Positions 1-8,370 of a stretch of 12,141 nucleotides of DNA are shown piece by piece. The notes beneath the pieces were generated by a model, which searched no databases, was not told the origin of the DNA, and worked only from the letters and a program-made list of their open reading frames with translations. Within the stretch, counting starts at the first letter, position 1, and each line of letters begins with the position of its first letter. The DNA comes from an uncultured Allobaculum sp. (GTDB lineage Bacteria > Bacillota_I > Bacilli_A > Erysipelotrichales > Erysipelotrichaceae). The translations under genes were made by a program, and so were the position numbers. Where the stretch lies: positions 1 to 12,141 of the forward strand of contig CAJTLE010000088.1 in NCBI GenBank assembly GCA_910577085.1, in the 5' to 3' direction.

Positions 1-58
1 AATTATCTCTTTAGGACAACTTTTTGACCATTAAATGTTTTTGTTTTTTAAGTATGCA

Positions 59-96
59 CAAAAAAAGCCAAATCATCTTAAACTGACGATTTGGCT
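59..96 (-). terminator. Intrinsic terminator of the FHA/kinase/EssC-like operon
   Basis: Read on the minus strand, a perfect 9-bp stem (AGCCAAATC at 66-74 pairs with GATTTGGCT at 88-96) has a 13-nt loop. It is followed by a run of seven T residues (complement of 60-66). It lies 13 bp past the stop codon of the EssC-like gene, so it probably ends the operon transcript. The remaining bases, 1-58, show nothing recognisable. Confidence 0.85.
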
Positions 97-109
97 ATCT
101 AAAATGTCG

Positions 110-2791
110 TTAACCGAATGGCATTGGATCCAGTCTGACAATAACCAGAATCGGCTGCTCACTCTTTTCCAGCTGCCACAAAGAGGCCAGGCTCTGATCA
201 AAACAGGCCTGAGCAGCCATCGAGAAGGGGGCATTTTTGGGCAGAGCTTTCGATGAAATTCCAACCAGAACAGCCTTCCCTTTCCACCCTGCCGCAAACT
301 GCAGGGCTGCCTGTTCAATTGCTTCCTGTCTGCCCGCCAGAAAGTAAGTCTTTGATGGCTCCAGTTCAAAGGGTTCAAGCCGGTTGAGCAGGTCTTCCAA
401 AATTCCGGTCAGTCTCTCGCTTGTAAATCTTGGATCATCAACCAGCAGCCAGTTTCGTTTTTCGTGACGGGACAGGATCGTTTTGCGCATGGCTTCCTGC
501 AAAGAGATCTGGCTGATTTCCTTCCAGCCTTCCCTCTGGTCAAACTGTCTGAGAATGGAACTTCCATCGGCAGGTTCTTTGAGATAAAAAGCACGGCCCG
601 TTTTTTCAATTTCATTTCCACACTGCAAGTAGAACTGGCCGCTTTTGGAAAGATGAGCGGCATTATCATGACCAAGGACTTCCTTGGAGTCAGCCGCATC
701 TAAAACCGGAAAACATAACCGGCTTTTCGAGTTGGCCCAGATTTGCTCATCCACCAGACCTGCCGGTTTCTGGGTGGACAGAATCAGATGAACCCCAAGG
801 GATCGACCAATCCGGGCTGTTTCCTGGAGGGATTTCATGAATTCGGGATAACGGCTTTTGAGCTGACCAAATTCATCTACGCAGATGATAATTTCCGAAA
901 ACGGCTTGCCATCCACCGGATCCGGGCAGACTTCGATCTCACCGCTGATCCCGGGATGGTGGTGGAGATAGCTGGAAACAGCTTCCTGTCGGCGGTCCAG
1001 TTCCATTTTCAGTGCCTGCTCCATGCGGACAATTCCCGCTCCGGTCAGATTGGTCAACACCCCGGCGGTATGCGGCAGACTGACAAATGGCGTTGAAAAC
1101 GATCCGCCTTTAAAGTCGATCAGGATGTACTGCAGTGCGCGGGCTTTGTTTTGAAAAGCCAGCTGAAACAGGATCGAACACAACCCTTCACTCTTACCGC
1201 TTCCGGTTGCCCCGGCAATCAGAGCATGGGGTCCTTCCTGTTTGAGATCCCAGAACAGACCCGGTGCGAGTTCAACAAGCAGATTAGGCTGATCTGAGCG
1301 GTTTTGATGATTGAGACAGGATGGTCTGACATCCGGCTGCTCCCTTTTGTCTTCCACCAGAAAGCTGGCCTGCCGCATTTTATTGGCTGCTGGAAATTTG
1401 GCAGGAAAGATCGAGCAGTACAAAGAGTCGGTCTGCGCTGGCCGGGTATAGAGATCGACCAGCGTATCTTTGGGCCCAAGTTCCTGTCTGGCCAGTTTGC
1501 GGCGGGAAAGAATCGTCCATTCGATCTTGGGATACTTGCTTTTGCAAGAAAGAAAATCCAGCACATCTTCAAAGCACAGAACTCTTCCTTCTAACAAAGA
1601 GCATGGAAGTTTTGGGATCTGGCTCTCTTTAAAACCAATCCAGGCCAGTCTTCGTGATTCATTCCAGACCTGCCAGGCATAGAACAACGCCAGCCAGTGC
1701 AGCTGCACCAAAGGCCAATGGCTTAAACAGAGCACACTTCCCTGTTCCAGAAACCGCCAGCCAAGACAATCGAGTTTCAAGGCGGCTAACTGATCAATTG
1801 CCTGTCGTGATGCGGTTGAGGCCATCTGCCAGCCAATCTTGGGAAGATCCAAAGATCCAAAATTCTGCCTTTCCATGGCAATCGGCAGTTTCCAGTGATC
1901 CTGGCAGAAAACCGATCTGCTTTGGGCATCGACTTGAAGCAAAGTCTCTTTTTCCTTAAGAAACTGATCACTTCTTGCCTGACGAAGATCTTCAATTTCT
2001 TTGAGTTTTTGCTGCAGATAAGCCAGATAGTCATTCATCTGGGTAATCCGGTTCTGTTTTTCCAGTGACTTGCGTCGATGAGCATTCCAGCCATACCAGC
2101 CCGCAAACGCACTGGCTGTAATTCCGGCACTGACCAGACCGTTTGCCAGACTGGCTGGATTGGAAGGATTCATCAAAAACCCACTGAGTGCGGAGGCTAA
2201 AGAACTGATGGCAATCATGCCGGCCGGAGAAGCCATTGTCTGTGGCTTTGGTTCACTGGAATCTGGCGGCGATTCGATGGTAAAGACACAGGATCCGCCT
2301 GTCGGGGCGATCTGAAAGCTTCCTGCCTCCTGTACGGGTGGTTTTGAAGCTTTGGCTGCCATTTCGGATCGAAACGTCTGCAGTCTGGGATGTTTCATGG
2401 AACTTCCCGGTTTGTTTTGAATCAGAAGATCCGATGGCAGTCGGCTGGCACTTACAAGCAGACAATGATCCACATACCAGAAGCAGCAGCCCAGAACCTC
2501 AATTTGATCCATTGGCTTCAGACAGATCTGATCCACTCTTTTCTGGTTGACCAGAACGGGGATCTGACGGCCTGCTTTCAAAGACCACTTGATCTGAGCA
2601 GAGGTGCCTGCAGCAGATAAATCCGTTGTGATAGGACCGTTTGGATTGGAATCTTGCTGGCCAGAGACCTCAAACCAACAACCTGACCTGGAACTTCCAA
2701 TCGCGAAATACGAGGACAGAGCAATATAGATCAGATCTTGAGCTCTTTGGGATCGACCGGAGCGATCAGAGCATACGGCGGCGGCGCACAT
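110..2791 (-). CDS. EssC/EccC-like FtsK/SpoIIIE ATPase with a single intact ATPase module
   Basis: This is probably the membrane ATPase motor of a type VII-like secretion system. Of its 893 residues, about 20-115 form a beta-rich FHA-like domain that lacks the usual GR...S..H signature. Two membrane helices lie at about 188-207 and 213-235. A coiled region (about 245-290) and an EssC-type linker domain follow. The FtsK/SpoIIIE module has Walker A GATGSGKSE (527-535, K533), the LIDFKGG block (557-563), Walker B IIICVDE (634-640), and the ARIGRSLGVHLILSTQKP and QIWANS blocks that closely match the first ATPase domain of EssC. The last 150 residues show no Walker A and look like a shrunken second module. 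Typical EssC is near 1,450-1,500 residues with three modules, so this is a short form. The ATG at 2791 overlaps the upstream gene by 26 bp and has no clear Shine-Dalgarno sequence, which suggests translational coupling. The family call is firm; the secretion role is inferred. Confidence 0.88.
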   Translation of the reverse strand: MCAAAVCSDRSGRSQRAQDLIYIALSSYFAIGSSRSGCWFEVSGQQDSNPNGPITTDLSAAGTSAQIKWSLKAGRQIPVLVNQKRVDQICLKPMDQIEVLGCCFWYVDHCLLVSASRLPSDLLIQNKPGSSMKHPRLQTFRSEMAAKASKPPVQEAGSFQIAPTGGSCVFTIESPPDSSEPKPQTMASPAGMIAISSLASALSGFLMNPSNPASLANGLVSAGITASAFAGWYGWNAHRRKSLEKQNRITQMNDYLAYLQQKLKEIEDLRQARSDQFLKEKETLLQVDAQSRSVFCQDHWKLPIAMERQNFGSLDLPKIGWQMASTASRQAIDQLAALKLDCLGWRFLEQGSVLCLSHWPLVQLHWLALFYAWQVWNESRRLAWIGFKESQIPKLPCSLLEGRVLCFEDVLDFLSCKSKYPKIEWTILSRRKLARQELGPKDTLVDLYTRPAQTDSLYCSIFPAKFPAANKMRQASFLVEDKREQPDVRPSCLNHQNRSDQPNLLVELAPGLFWDLKQEGPHALIAGATGSGKSEGLCSILFQLAFQNKARALQYILIDFKGGSFSTPFVSLPHTAGVLTNLTGAGIVRMEQALKMELDRRQEAVSSYLHHHPGISGEIEVCPDPVDGKPFSEIIICVDEFGQLKSRYPEFMKSLQETARIGRSLGVHLILSTQKPAGLVDEQIWANSKSRLCFPVLDAADSKEVLGHDNAAHLSKSGQFYLQCGNEIEKTGRAFYLKEPADGSSILRQFDQREGWKEISQISLQEAMRKTILSRHEKRNWLLVDDPRFTSERLTGILEDLLNRLEPFELEPSKTYFLAGRQEAIEQAALQFAAGWKGKAVLVGISSKALPKNAPFSMAAQACFDQSLASLWQLEKSEQPILVIVRLDPMPFG

Positions 2792-4826
2792 CCAGAATCA
2801 GGCCGGCAGCTGCCCCAAGGACTGGAAAGACGGCCTTGAGACTTTGAAACGGGTTATGACAGTTAAGATCACTGGCGTAAACCGTCTTACCATCTCTCAT
2901 CACGCGCAGTCTGCTCGAACCAAGCCGTACCGGAACGGACAGATAGTTCTGGCCAAGCTCGTCCTGCTCGACCTTTGTCTGGATGTCCTGGCCATCAATG
3001 CGAATCTGGTAGGTTCCGGGCTGATCATTGACATACATCCGTAAGGTTTCCCCAGGTGTCAGTGCCTGATTCCCAACCGGTTCAAAGCCGCGGCACAAGA
3101 CAGGTTGGCTGCTCTTGTCTTGGACATGGCTGACGATCTTTCCTTCTTCAGAAAGAGTGAATACAGTGTTGAGCTGGCCGCTTCGGGTACTGAGTTCGCT
3201 TTGTACCGGATTACCGATCGGAATGACCGTCCACGAAACGGTGGAGCTCTGGTGATCTTCGGTCTGGATTTTTGCTTTCACATCAAAGGTTGCATTTTGT
3301 TCGGCCGCTACGGCTTCTTCCAGATCGGGATAAACTTTCTGGCTGGCATGCGAGCGAACCTCAAGGGCCTGAAGACTTCCATGATCGACATGAACCTGTA
3401 AAGCCGAAGGATCTTTGATATAGAGTCGGTTTCCTGCCTGAACGCTTCGCTTATCGACTTTGAGAGTGGCCGAAACTGATGGCTGGCGGGCAGGATTTGC
3501 CATCAGTGCATGACTGGAAGCCGCTTTGGAGTCCAGATCCAGACTGGATGAAATTTGCGGGGCAGCCATTGCGGAATCCTGCGCAAGATCATTTGTCTTT
3601 GAGATTGGATCCAGGGCAGAATTTTGAGCTGTCTGAGAAGAGCTTGCAGACGTTGCAAATGTCATCTGATCCTTTGTGGGTGTGAATTGGTCAGCCAAAG
3701 ATGTATTGGCCAGATTGGGCCGGGTATCTGTCACCGATGGTGCATCTACAGCCGCCAGCGAAGCCGGAGCCTGAATGGGCGCAGGACTTTGAACGCTCAA
3801 AGCTGGCTGCTCTTGAGCGGTTGAAGCAATCAGACTGGAAGTAACTGGTGCTGTTCCAGTAAAATCCAGCGCATCCAGAATCGGCTGCGGGTCAGCAGCC
3901 TGAATGGCATCGTTGACCTTGGGAAGATCAACATCTGGTGCCTGAATCAGGGGTGCCTGAATCAGGGGTGCCTGTATAGCGGGTGCTGCAGGATTCAGAT
4001 TCTGGCTGGAAGAAATCCTGTCTTCTGAAAGCTGAAACTTCGAAGAACTGTTTGCAGGTTTCAGAGCATTGGAAACATTCTGCACAGCCATCACAGATGG
4101 ATTGGACTGTGGTTTGGAGACTGGTTTTGGTTTGTTTACAAAAACTGGTGTGGACTGATCAGGTTTGAGGGCCGTCCCAGAATTGGAGGACTGTTCTGGA
4201 CTGAGAGAAGGTTTCGTTGCATTCTGGGTGGAATCCAGACTGGAGGGTTCGCTTTTCCAGATCTGCAGCACATTTCCCCGCTCATCGAGTAATCGGACTG
4301 TGACGGCTTTTTCTCCCAGGGCCAGAGTAGTCAGACCTTCTTCGACAGACAGGTGCTGAATCTTGCCATCTTCTTCGATTTCAATGATCGATCCGGGCTG
4401 GTCTGGCAGTTCAAAGGTGATCGGATCATCGCCAAGAACAATGACCGGAACTTCTGATTCTGCCTTTTCTTTGACCTCTTCTTGGGTATCTTCTTCGACG
4501 GTCACTTCATTTCTGATCGACTGTTGGCTGGTCCTGTCGAGGGCAAAAGCGGCCTGATCAGTGGATAGAGGCTGAAGCGGGGTCTCTGATGACAGAGGGG
4601 CAGATGGATCCGTGTCCGATGGATCTGGCAAAGGAATGCCTTCTGATAGATCTTCGTGGTCCTGATGAGCTTCATCGCATTTTAAATCTTCTTCTGACTG
4701 AGTCAGGTTCTGATTTTCGCTTTCGGTACCTGGTGGGTATTCACCCGAAAGTTCCTGTTGCAGATTGACCTGAACCGAAATCGGTTCAGGCTGCAGCATG
4801 GGCTGCATGACAGGCATAGGCAGCAT
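2766..4826 (-). CDS. Acidic, Ser/Pro/Gln/Ala-rich protein with beta-rich domains and C-terminal membrane anchor (unknown function)
   Basis: I do not recognise a family for this 686-residue protein. The first 125 residues are acidic and proline-rich, with no signal peptide. Residues 126-192 look like a small beta domain. Residues 193-450 are a low-complexity Ser/Pro/Ala/Gln linker containing a short IQAPL repeat (about 284-296). Residues 452-660 are strand-rich and resemble an immunoglobulin-like or stalk fold. Residues 662-680 form a short hydrophobic segment directly followed by RRRR, as in a tail anchor or a stop-transfer helix. A strong AAAGGAG (4833-4839) sits 6 nt before the ATG. The gene lies between the kinase (101-bp gap) and the EssC-like ATPase (26-bp overlap), so it is probably a structural or regulatory part of the same complex. 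A role analogous to EssA or EsaA is conceivable but not supported by visible similarity. Confidence 0.85.
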   Translation of the reverse strand: MLPMPVMQPMLQPEPISVQVNLQQELSGEYPPGTESENQNLTQSEEDLKCDEAHQDHEDLSEGIPLPDPSDTDPSAPLSSETPLQPLSTDQAAFALDRTSQQSIRNEVTVEEDTQEEVKEKAESEVPVIVLGDDPITFELPDQPGSIIEIEEDGKIQHLSVEEGLTTLALGEKAVTVRLLDERGNVLQIWKSEPSSLDSTQNATKPSLSPEQSSNSGTALKPDQSTPVFVNKPKPVSKPQSNPSVMAVQNVSNALKPANSSSKFQLSEDRISSSQNLNPAAPAIQAPLIQAPLIQAPDVDLPKVNDAIQAADPQPILDALDFTGTAPVTSSLIASTAQEQPALSVQSPAPIQAPASLAAVDAPSVTDTRPNLANTSLADQFTPTKDQMTFATSASSSQTAQNSALDPISKTNDLAQDSAMAAPQISSSLDLDSKAASSHALMANPARQPSVSATLKVDKRSVQAGNRLYIKDPSALQVHVDHGSLQALEVRSHASQKVYPDLEEAVAAEQNATFDVKAKIQTEDHQSSTVSWTVIPIGNPVQSELSTRSGQLNTVFTLSEEGKIVSHVQDKSSQPVLCRGFEPVGNQALTPGETLRMYVNDQPGTYQIRIDGQDIQTKVEQDELGQNYLSVPVRLGSSRLRVMRDGKTVYASDLNCHNPFQSLKAVFPVLGAAAGLILDVRRRRML
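3937..3981 (-). repeat. Short in-frame 15-bp tandem repeat encoding IQAPL
   Basis: A 15-bp unit (GGTGCCTGAATCAGG on the plus strand) is present about 2.7 times in direct succession. It adds IQAPL copies to the low-complexity linker of the 686-residue protein. The first two copies are identical, which suggests recent slippage. The unit is a multiple of three, so copy-number change would keep the frame. Confidence 0.8.
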
Positions 4827-4832
4827 AAAATT

Positions 4833-4839
4833 CTCCTTT
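4833..4839 (-). promoter_or_regulatory. Strong ribosome binding site for the 686-residue protein
   Basis: AAAGGAG lies 6 nt before the ATG at 4826 in a 101-bp intergenic gap. It sets this start and gives the gene its own translation signal, independent of the kinase upstream. Confidence 0.85.
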
Positions 4840-4927
4840 CTGATTTTCTGGTTTTCTTTTTTGATCGAGCGGATGCTCTTCGTTTCTTATGGTCTGAACT
4901 GAAACCATTCCCTGTGGATCAATCGCA

Positions 4928-6217
4928 TCAGGGTTTTGTTCTGGCATAGAGTTCATATAGATCCGGACAGCTCTGGACCAGATTGGCCTCAAGATTTTCA
5001 GGCAGTTCAATCCAGTGGTTCCGACGGGAAAGGCAGGTCAGCAAATAGTTCATCAGGCAGGTGCAGCTTTCATCATCGAGCGGACAATGGGCATCCAGAA
5101 CAATCAGCAGCTGATGAATCTGATCCGGATCAAGAATGATCCTGGCCTGCATCAGTCCTTTACACAGATCCTTGAACTGTTCCACCCAGCCTGCCTGCTG
5201 GAAAAGCCTCTCGAGCAGACTGTCAAGCTGAGCAATCGAGACATCACTCGACAAAAGCAGGCCAAGCAGAAAGTCATAAAACTCAACCTGAAAGCTTTCG
5301 GTGTCCGGCTTATGCTCATGCAGAAAGCCGGCTAAAGATAGATGCGAAGCTTCCAGACAACTGCGCGCATCGATAATCCATTCACTTTCACTCAACACAA
5401 GACTTCCCGTTTTCAACTCATTTTTCAGCTCTTCACAGACCTTCACCGCATCCGGCAGTTTCGAATTGGCCGCATTTGTCGAAGCGGGATAGAAAAGCCA
5501 GATCATTACACCAATGCAAAGAAGTCCAGTCGCACTGGCCATCAAAGCCACTTTCAGCTTTGGAGGCTTTCGAATCTGAGCGGCAAAAACATCCAGATTG
5601 CGAAAGCGATGATTCGGATTCCGGCTTAAGGCCGTCCAGGCAATGCTTGAAGGTCCGAAAAATAACAGGTACAGCTTTCCCAGGCCAATCTGATCTGCCT
5701 TTTCATTCATCCGCTTTCCTTCAAGGCCTTCCGGTGGCAAAGAATCCCGGTTGACCAGAATCGGACGGATGCTGCCGATCGGCATGCACGCATTGAAATC
5801 AATCAGCCAGGCATGACCTTCATGGATCAGGATATTTTCCGGCTTCAGATCGAGATACAGATAGCCGGCTTCATGAACACTCTGGATTCGCTCTAAAATT
5901 TCCAGAAAGATCTGCCGGCGCAAAGCTTTGGAAGGATTGGACTGCAGCCATGCGGCCAGATCAATCCCTTCCAGATATTCCTCCACCAGCCAGCACGCTC
6001 CGGGAGAGTCATGAACTCCGAAAAGAGAAGGAACAAAATTTCCTTCCAGTGCCTGTAAAACCTGAACTTCCATTCGAAACTGACTGAACCAGACTTCATG
6101 CGCCTGGAGTTTCACCTCCTTGATTACGACTTTTCGACCATCATTCTGGCTGGCCAGAATGACCCGGCAGCCTGGATTTTCTTTGAGAAGCTTAATGGGC
6201 TGGAAGCGGTTGTTCAT
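4928..6217 (-). CDS. EssB-like membrane-anchored Ser/Thr protein kinase
   Basis: This 429-residue protein has a short N-terminal kinase fold, one membrane helix (about 222-243, VALMASATGLLCIGVMIWLF) and a mostly helical C-terminal domain. Length and layout match EssB/YukC of type VII systems, which are pseudokinases. Here the catalytic signature is largely kept: VVIKE (K33), a candidate helix-C Glu (E50), YLDLKPENIL (D123, K125, N128), and PPE (161-163) in place of APE. The DFG motif is DFN (D140-F141-N142), the HRD His/Arg are changed to Tyr/Leu, and the C-lobe is short. Phosphorylation activity is therefore plausible but not certain. I chose the ATG at 6217, preceded by AGAAGG 9 nt upstream, over a TTG at 6241. 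It overlaps the FHA gene by 26 bp. The FHA partner next door suggests phospho-threonine signalling. Confidence 0.85.
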   Translation of the reverse strand: MNNRFQPIKLLKENPGCRVILASQNDGRKVVIKEVKLQAHEVWFSQFRMEVQVLQALEGNFVPSLFGVHDSPGACWLVEEYLEGIDLAAWLQSNPSKALRRQIFLEILERIQSVHEAGYLYLDLKPENILIHEGHAWLIDFNACMPIGSIRPILVNRDSLPPEGLEGKRMNEKADQIGLGKLYLLFFGPSSIAWTALSRNPNHRFRNLDVFAAQIRKPPKLKVALMASATGLLCIGVMIWLFYPASTNAANSKLPDAVKVCEELKNELKTGSLVLSESEWIIDARSCLEASHLSLAGFLHEHKPDTESFQVEFYDFLLGLLLSSDVSIAQLDSLLERLFQQAGWVEQFKDLCKGLMQARIILDPDQIHQLLIVLDAHCPLDDESCTCLMNYLLTCLSRRNHWIELPENLEANLVQSCPDLYELYARTKP

Positions 6218-8249
6218 GGAAAACAGCCTTCTGGTTTCCAAACTGCAAAACCATTCCTTCTTTCAGACGCATCCGGCGTATGACCTTACGTCCGCAAAGC
6301 AGCGTCGAATTGGTCGATTTCAGATCCTGCACATACCAGCGTCCATCGATCTGGACCAGGCGGGCATGATGCTGAGAAACGGAGCCATCCAGAAGACGGA
6401 TCTGGCAGTCTGCACTGCGGCCGACAATCATTTCCATTCCCTGCAAGGCGTATTTCATCCCGTTGATCTCCAGAAAGCAGGGTTCAAAGAGTGTTTCCAG
6501 CAAGACGGTATGGGCTTCTTGATCCCTATGTTCCGGGCATCCGGAGCGGTCTGAATCCATAAAGCCCACTCTTGAATCAAAGGACTGCTGGTATGGATCC
6601 AGATTCTCGACCGGCTGAACCGATGGATTGCGGGATTCGTCTTTCAAAGACGTGGATGGTCTTTTGGACTGGATTTGCGTTGTGGTCTTTGTTTTGACAA
6701 AAGAGGCAGACTTCTCTTTTTGCGGATCACTCACAAAAGGCTGTTCCCAGTCTGAAGAAACAGCATTTGAATTTCGAGACTGGTCTTCATTTCTGATCTG
6801 CCCTTTGAAGCCGTTTTCCTTTCTATAGGGATCGGTATAGGAAGTTGATTGGCAGGAAGCAGAATTCAGGCCTGCTCTTACATCTGCCGGCGGTCGATTT
6901 GGCATCATTGTCTGCTGAGATTCGGCGAACTGATTTTGAAGACCTGCCGGCGGACTCCAGCTTTCAAATGGATTGGCTAATCCTTCTGTGGAAAAGTCAT
7001 CTGTGAATTCCCTCTTGCTGCCGGCTGCATCCCAGTTGAATTTGTCATTCGAATCCTTCGGATACGCCCAATCAGATTGAATCGGTCTTCGCGGCTGATT
7101 CTCTTCCATCCAGGAAGAAGTCTCCTGTTCGTTCAGTTCTTCGATCAAAGAGGGTGCACCAGGTTGAAGTCTGTCCTGATCTTGCGGCGGGTTGTGAAAT
7201 CCATCCAAATCCTGCGTTTCTCCAAATCCATGGAAACTGTTCATTTCCTGATTTCTCTGCGATCGGGTATCTAACAAAGAGTGATCCTGATCTTCTTCAA
7301 AGCCAAAAGAGTACCCGCTGCCTGCAGTAAATGCATCATCTGACTCATGGTGGGATGCAGCCGGATTGTCATTGCCAAATGGATTTGGCGACAGGCTGTC
7401 CGGAAATCCAAGATGATCGCTTATGCCTTCCGTGTCCTCGTTTAAGGAATAAACTGGCAGACTTGAAGGCATCTCTTCCATCTGCTGAAGATAGAGATTG
7501 CGCCAGCCAGGATCCTGAACTCCGGAGTCGTTTGAGAAAGCAGATTTGTCGCTGTTCTGTTGCGGGGGTGATGGTCTGGCTGATTCTTTGTTTTTGGGGC
7601 GGCCAAACTTTTTCCGGCCTGATTTTTCATTGGCAGTTGGCGCATGGTTTCCGGGAAAGACGGGATGACGCAGACTGAATGGCTCCAGAGTGGGTTTGCG
7701 TCCAAACAGACGCTTCGGGATACGGGATTGGTAAAATGCTTCTACTGCTTTTGCCATCTGATCAAAAGAGGCTCTTGTGGTGTGCTGCTTCCAGAGCAGT
7801 CCCAAAATCTCGTATTGCTTGCAGGGCAGTTTTTCCATCAGGGAAAACAGAAATCGATCAACTTCATCCGCCCGCTTCATCCAGCGCTCCAGAACAAGTG
7901 GTGCGCGTAAAAGCGCAATCTGATCTCCTTTAAAACTGAACAGGATTGCATCAAGATCCAGAATCACCGGCTGATTTTTTGTACCGACTGCCAGGGCGCT
8001 GAACAGGTCATACAGAAACTGACAGCTTTCTTTGCCATCGAGCTGGATCTGAGCCAGGAAATCATCCAGACCAATCCAGCCGGTTGTCTGATATTCAACC
8101 TGGTAATGGATGGCAGACTGACCGGAACATTCCAGAAACAGACCTGATCCATCTTTTGGATTCAAAACGGAAAGGTCAAAATCTTCAGGACGCAAAACAG
8201 AAACGACCAGCCGGTCTGCCTGATGGCCAAGCGAATACGATTCATGCAT
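6192..8249 (-). CDS. FHA-domain protein with DUF6382-like N-terminal domain
   Basis: This 685-residue soluble protein is first in the operon. Residues 1-175 resemble the DUF6382 domain often paired with FHA in Bacillota, including a 'LYDLFSAL...VILDLDAILFSF' region; similar folds occur in EssB-type proteins. Residues about 180-590 form a long polar, Asp/Ser/Gln/Pro-rich linker that is probably disordered. Residues about 592-680 form a canonical FHA domain with VGRSADCQI, SVSQHHARL and LKSTNSTLL, the motifs that bind phospho-threonine. There is no signal peptide or membrane helix. The ATG at 8249 has AAAGGAG 7 nt upstream; the in-frame ATG at 8267 lies just before that site and would put it inside the gene. 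The stop overlaps the kinase start by 26 bp. The protein probably recruits phosphorylated partners to the complex; that role is inferred from the domain and its neighbours. Confidence 0.88.
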   Translation of the reverse strand: MHESYSLGHQADRLVVSVLRPEDFDLSVLNPKDGSGLFLECSGQSAIHYQVEYQTTGWIGLDDFLAQIQLDGKESCQFLYDLFSALAVGTKNQPVILDLDAILFSFKGDQIALLRAPLVLERWMKRADEVDRFLFSLMEKLPCKQYEILGLLWKQHTTRASFDQMAKAVEAFYQSRIPKRLFGRKPTLEPFSLRHPVFPGNHAPTANEKSGRKKFGRPKNKESARPSPPQQNSDKSAFSNDSGVQDPGWRNLYLQQMEEMPSSLPVYSLNEDTEGISDHLGFPDSLSPNPFGNDNPAASHHESDDAFTAGSGYSFGFEEDQDHSLLDTRSQRNQEMNSFHGFGETQDLDGFHNPPQDQDRLQPGAPSLIEELNEQETSSWMEENQPRRPIQSDWAYPKDSNDKFNWDAAGSKREFTDDFSTEGLANPFESWSPPAGLQNQFAESQQTMMPNRPPADVRAGLNSASCQSTSYTDPYRKENGFKGQIRNEDQSRNSNAVSSDWEQPFVSDPQKEKSASFVKTKTTTQIQSKRPSTSLKDESRNPSVQPVENLDPYQQSFDSRVGFMDSDRSGCPEHRDQEAHTVLLETLFEPCFLEINGMKYALQGMEMIVGRSADCQIRLLDGSVSQHHARLVQIDGRWYVQDLKSTNSTLLCGRKVIRRMRLKEGMVLQFGNQKAVFHEQPLPAH
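6227..6232 (-). promoter_or_regulatory. Ribosome binding site that decides the kinase start
   Basis: AGAAGG lies 9 nt before the ATG at 6217. The longer frame would need a TTG at 6241 with no good Shine-Dalgarno sequence. This site lies inside the end of the upstream FHA gene, as expected for coupled genes. Confidence 0.65.
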
Positions 8250-8256
8250 TTTGTTT

Positions 8257-8263
8257 CTCCTTT
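8257..8263 (-). promoter_or_regulatory. Ribosome binding site that decides the FHA protein start
   Basis: AAAGGAG sits 7 nt before the ATG at 8249. It begins just after another in-frame ATG (8267), which shows that the downstream ATG is the real start. Confidence 0.85.
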
Positions 8264-8289
8264 CCATGCCGGATGGTTTGAGGAAAGAA

Positions 8290-8370
8290 CACTGGCTTCA
8301 CCGGCTGGCATTTGGATATACGAGCGGTTTGGACCTGTGTTCTGATTTTTTGTAAATTTTTTAGTTTTTT
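8290..8370 (-). repeat. Degenerate repeat copy 4 (nearest the operon), possible ECF-type promoter
   Basis: Read leftward, this copy has A-tracts, then AGAACA (8338-8343), a 15-nt spacer, CGTATA (8317-8322) and the shared TGCCAGC downstream. It is the most diverged copy and looks truncated beside the FHA gene. If the hexamers are a -35 and -10, transcription would start near 8310, giving a leader of about 60 nt. No TTGACA/TATAAT promoter is visible upstream of the operon. The repeat relationship is seen in the sequence; the promoter reading is inference. Confidence 0.5.

Noticed and set aside
4786..5010. 74-codon minus-strand frame bridging the kinase and the 686-residue gene
   Set aside because: It overlaps the end of one gene and the start of the next, has no ribosome binding site at any of its starts, and ends in a simple Ala/His-rich tail read from another frame.
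6218..6241. TTG start 24 nt upstream for the kinase
   Set aside because: The ATG at 6217 has AGAAGG at 9 nt. The TTG has no comparable signal and would lengthen the overlap with the FHA gene.
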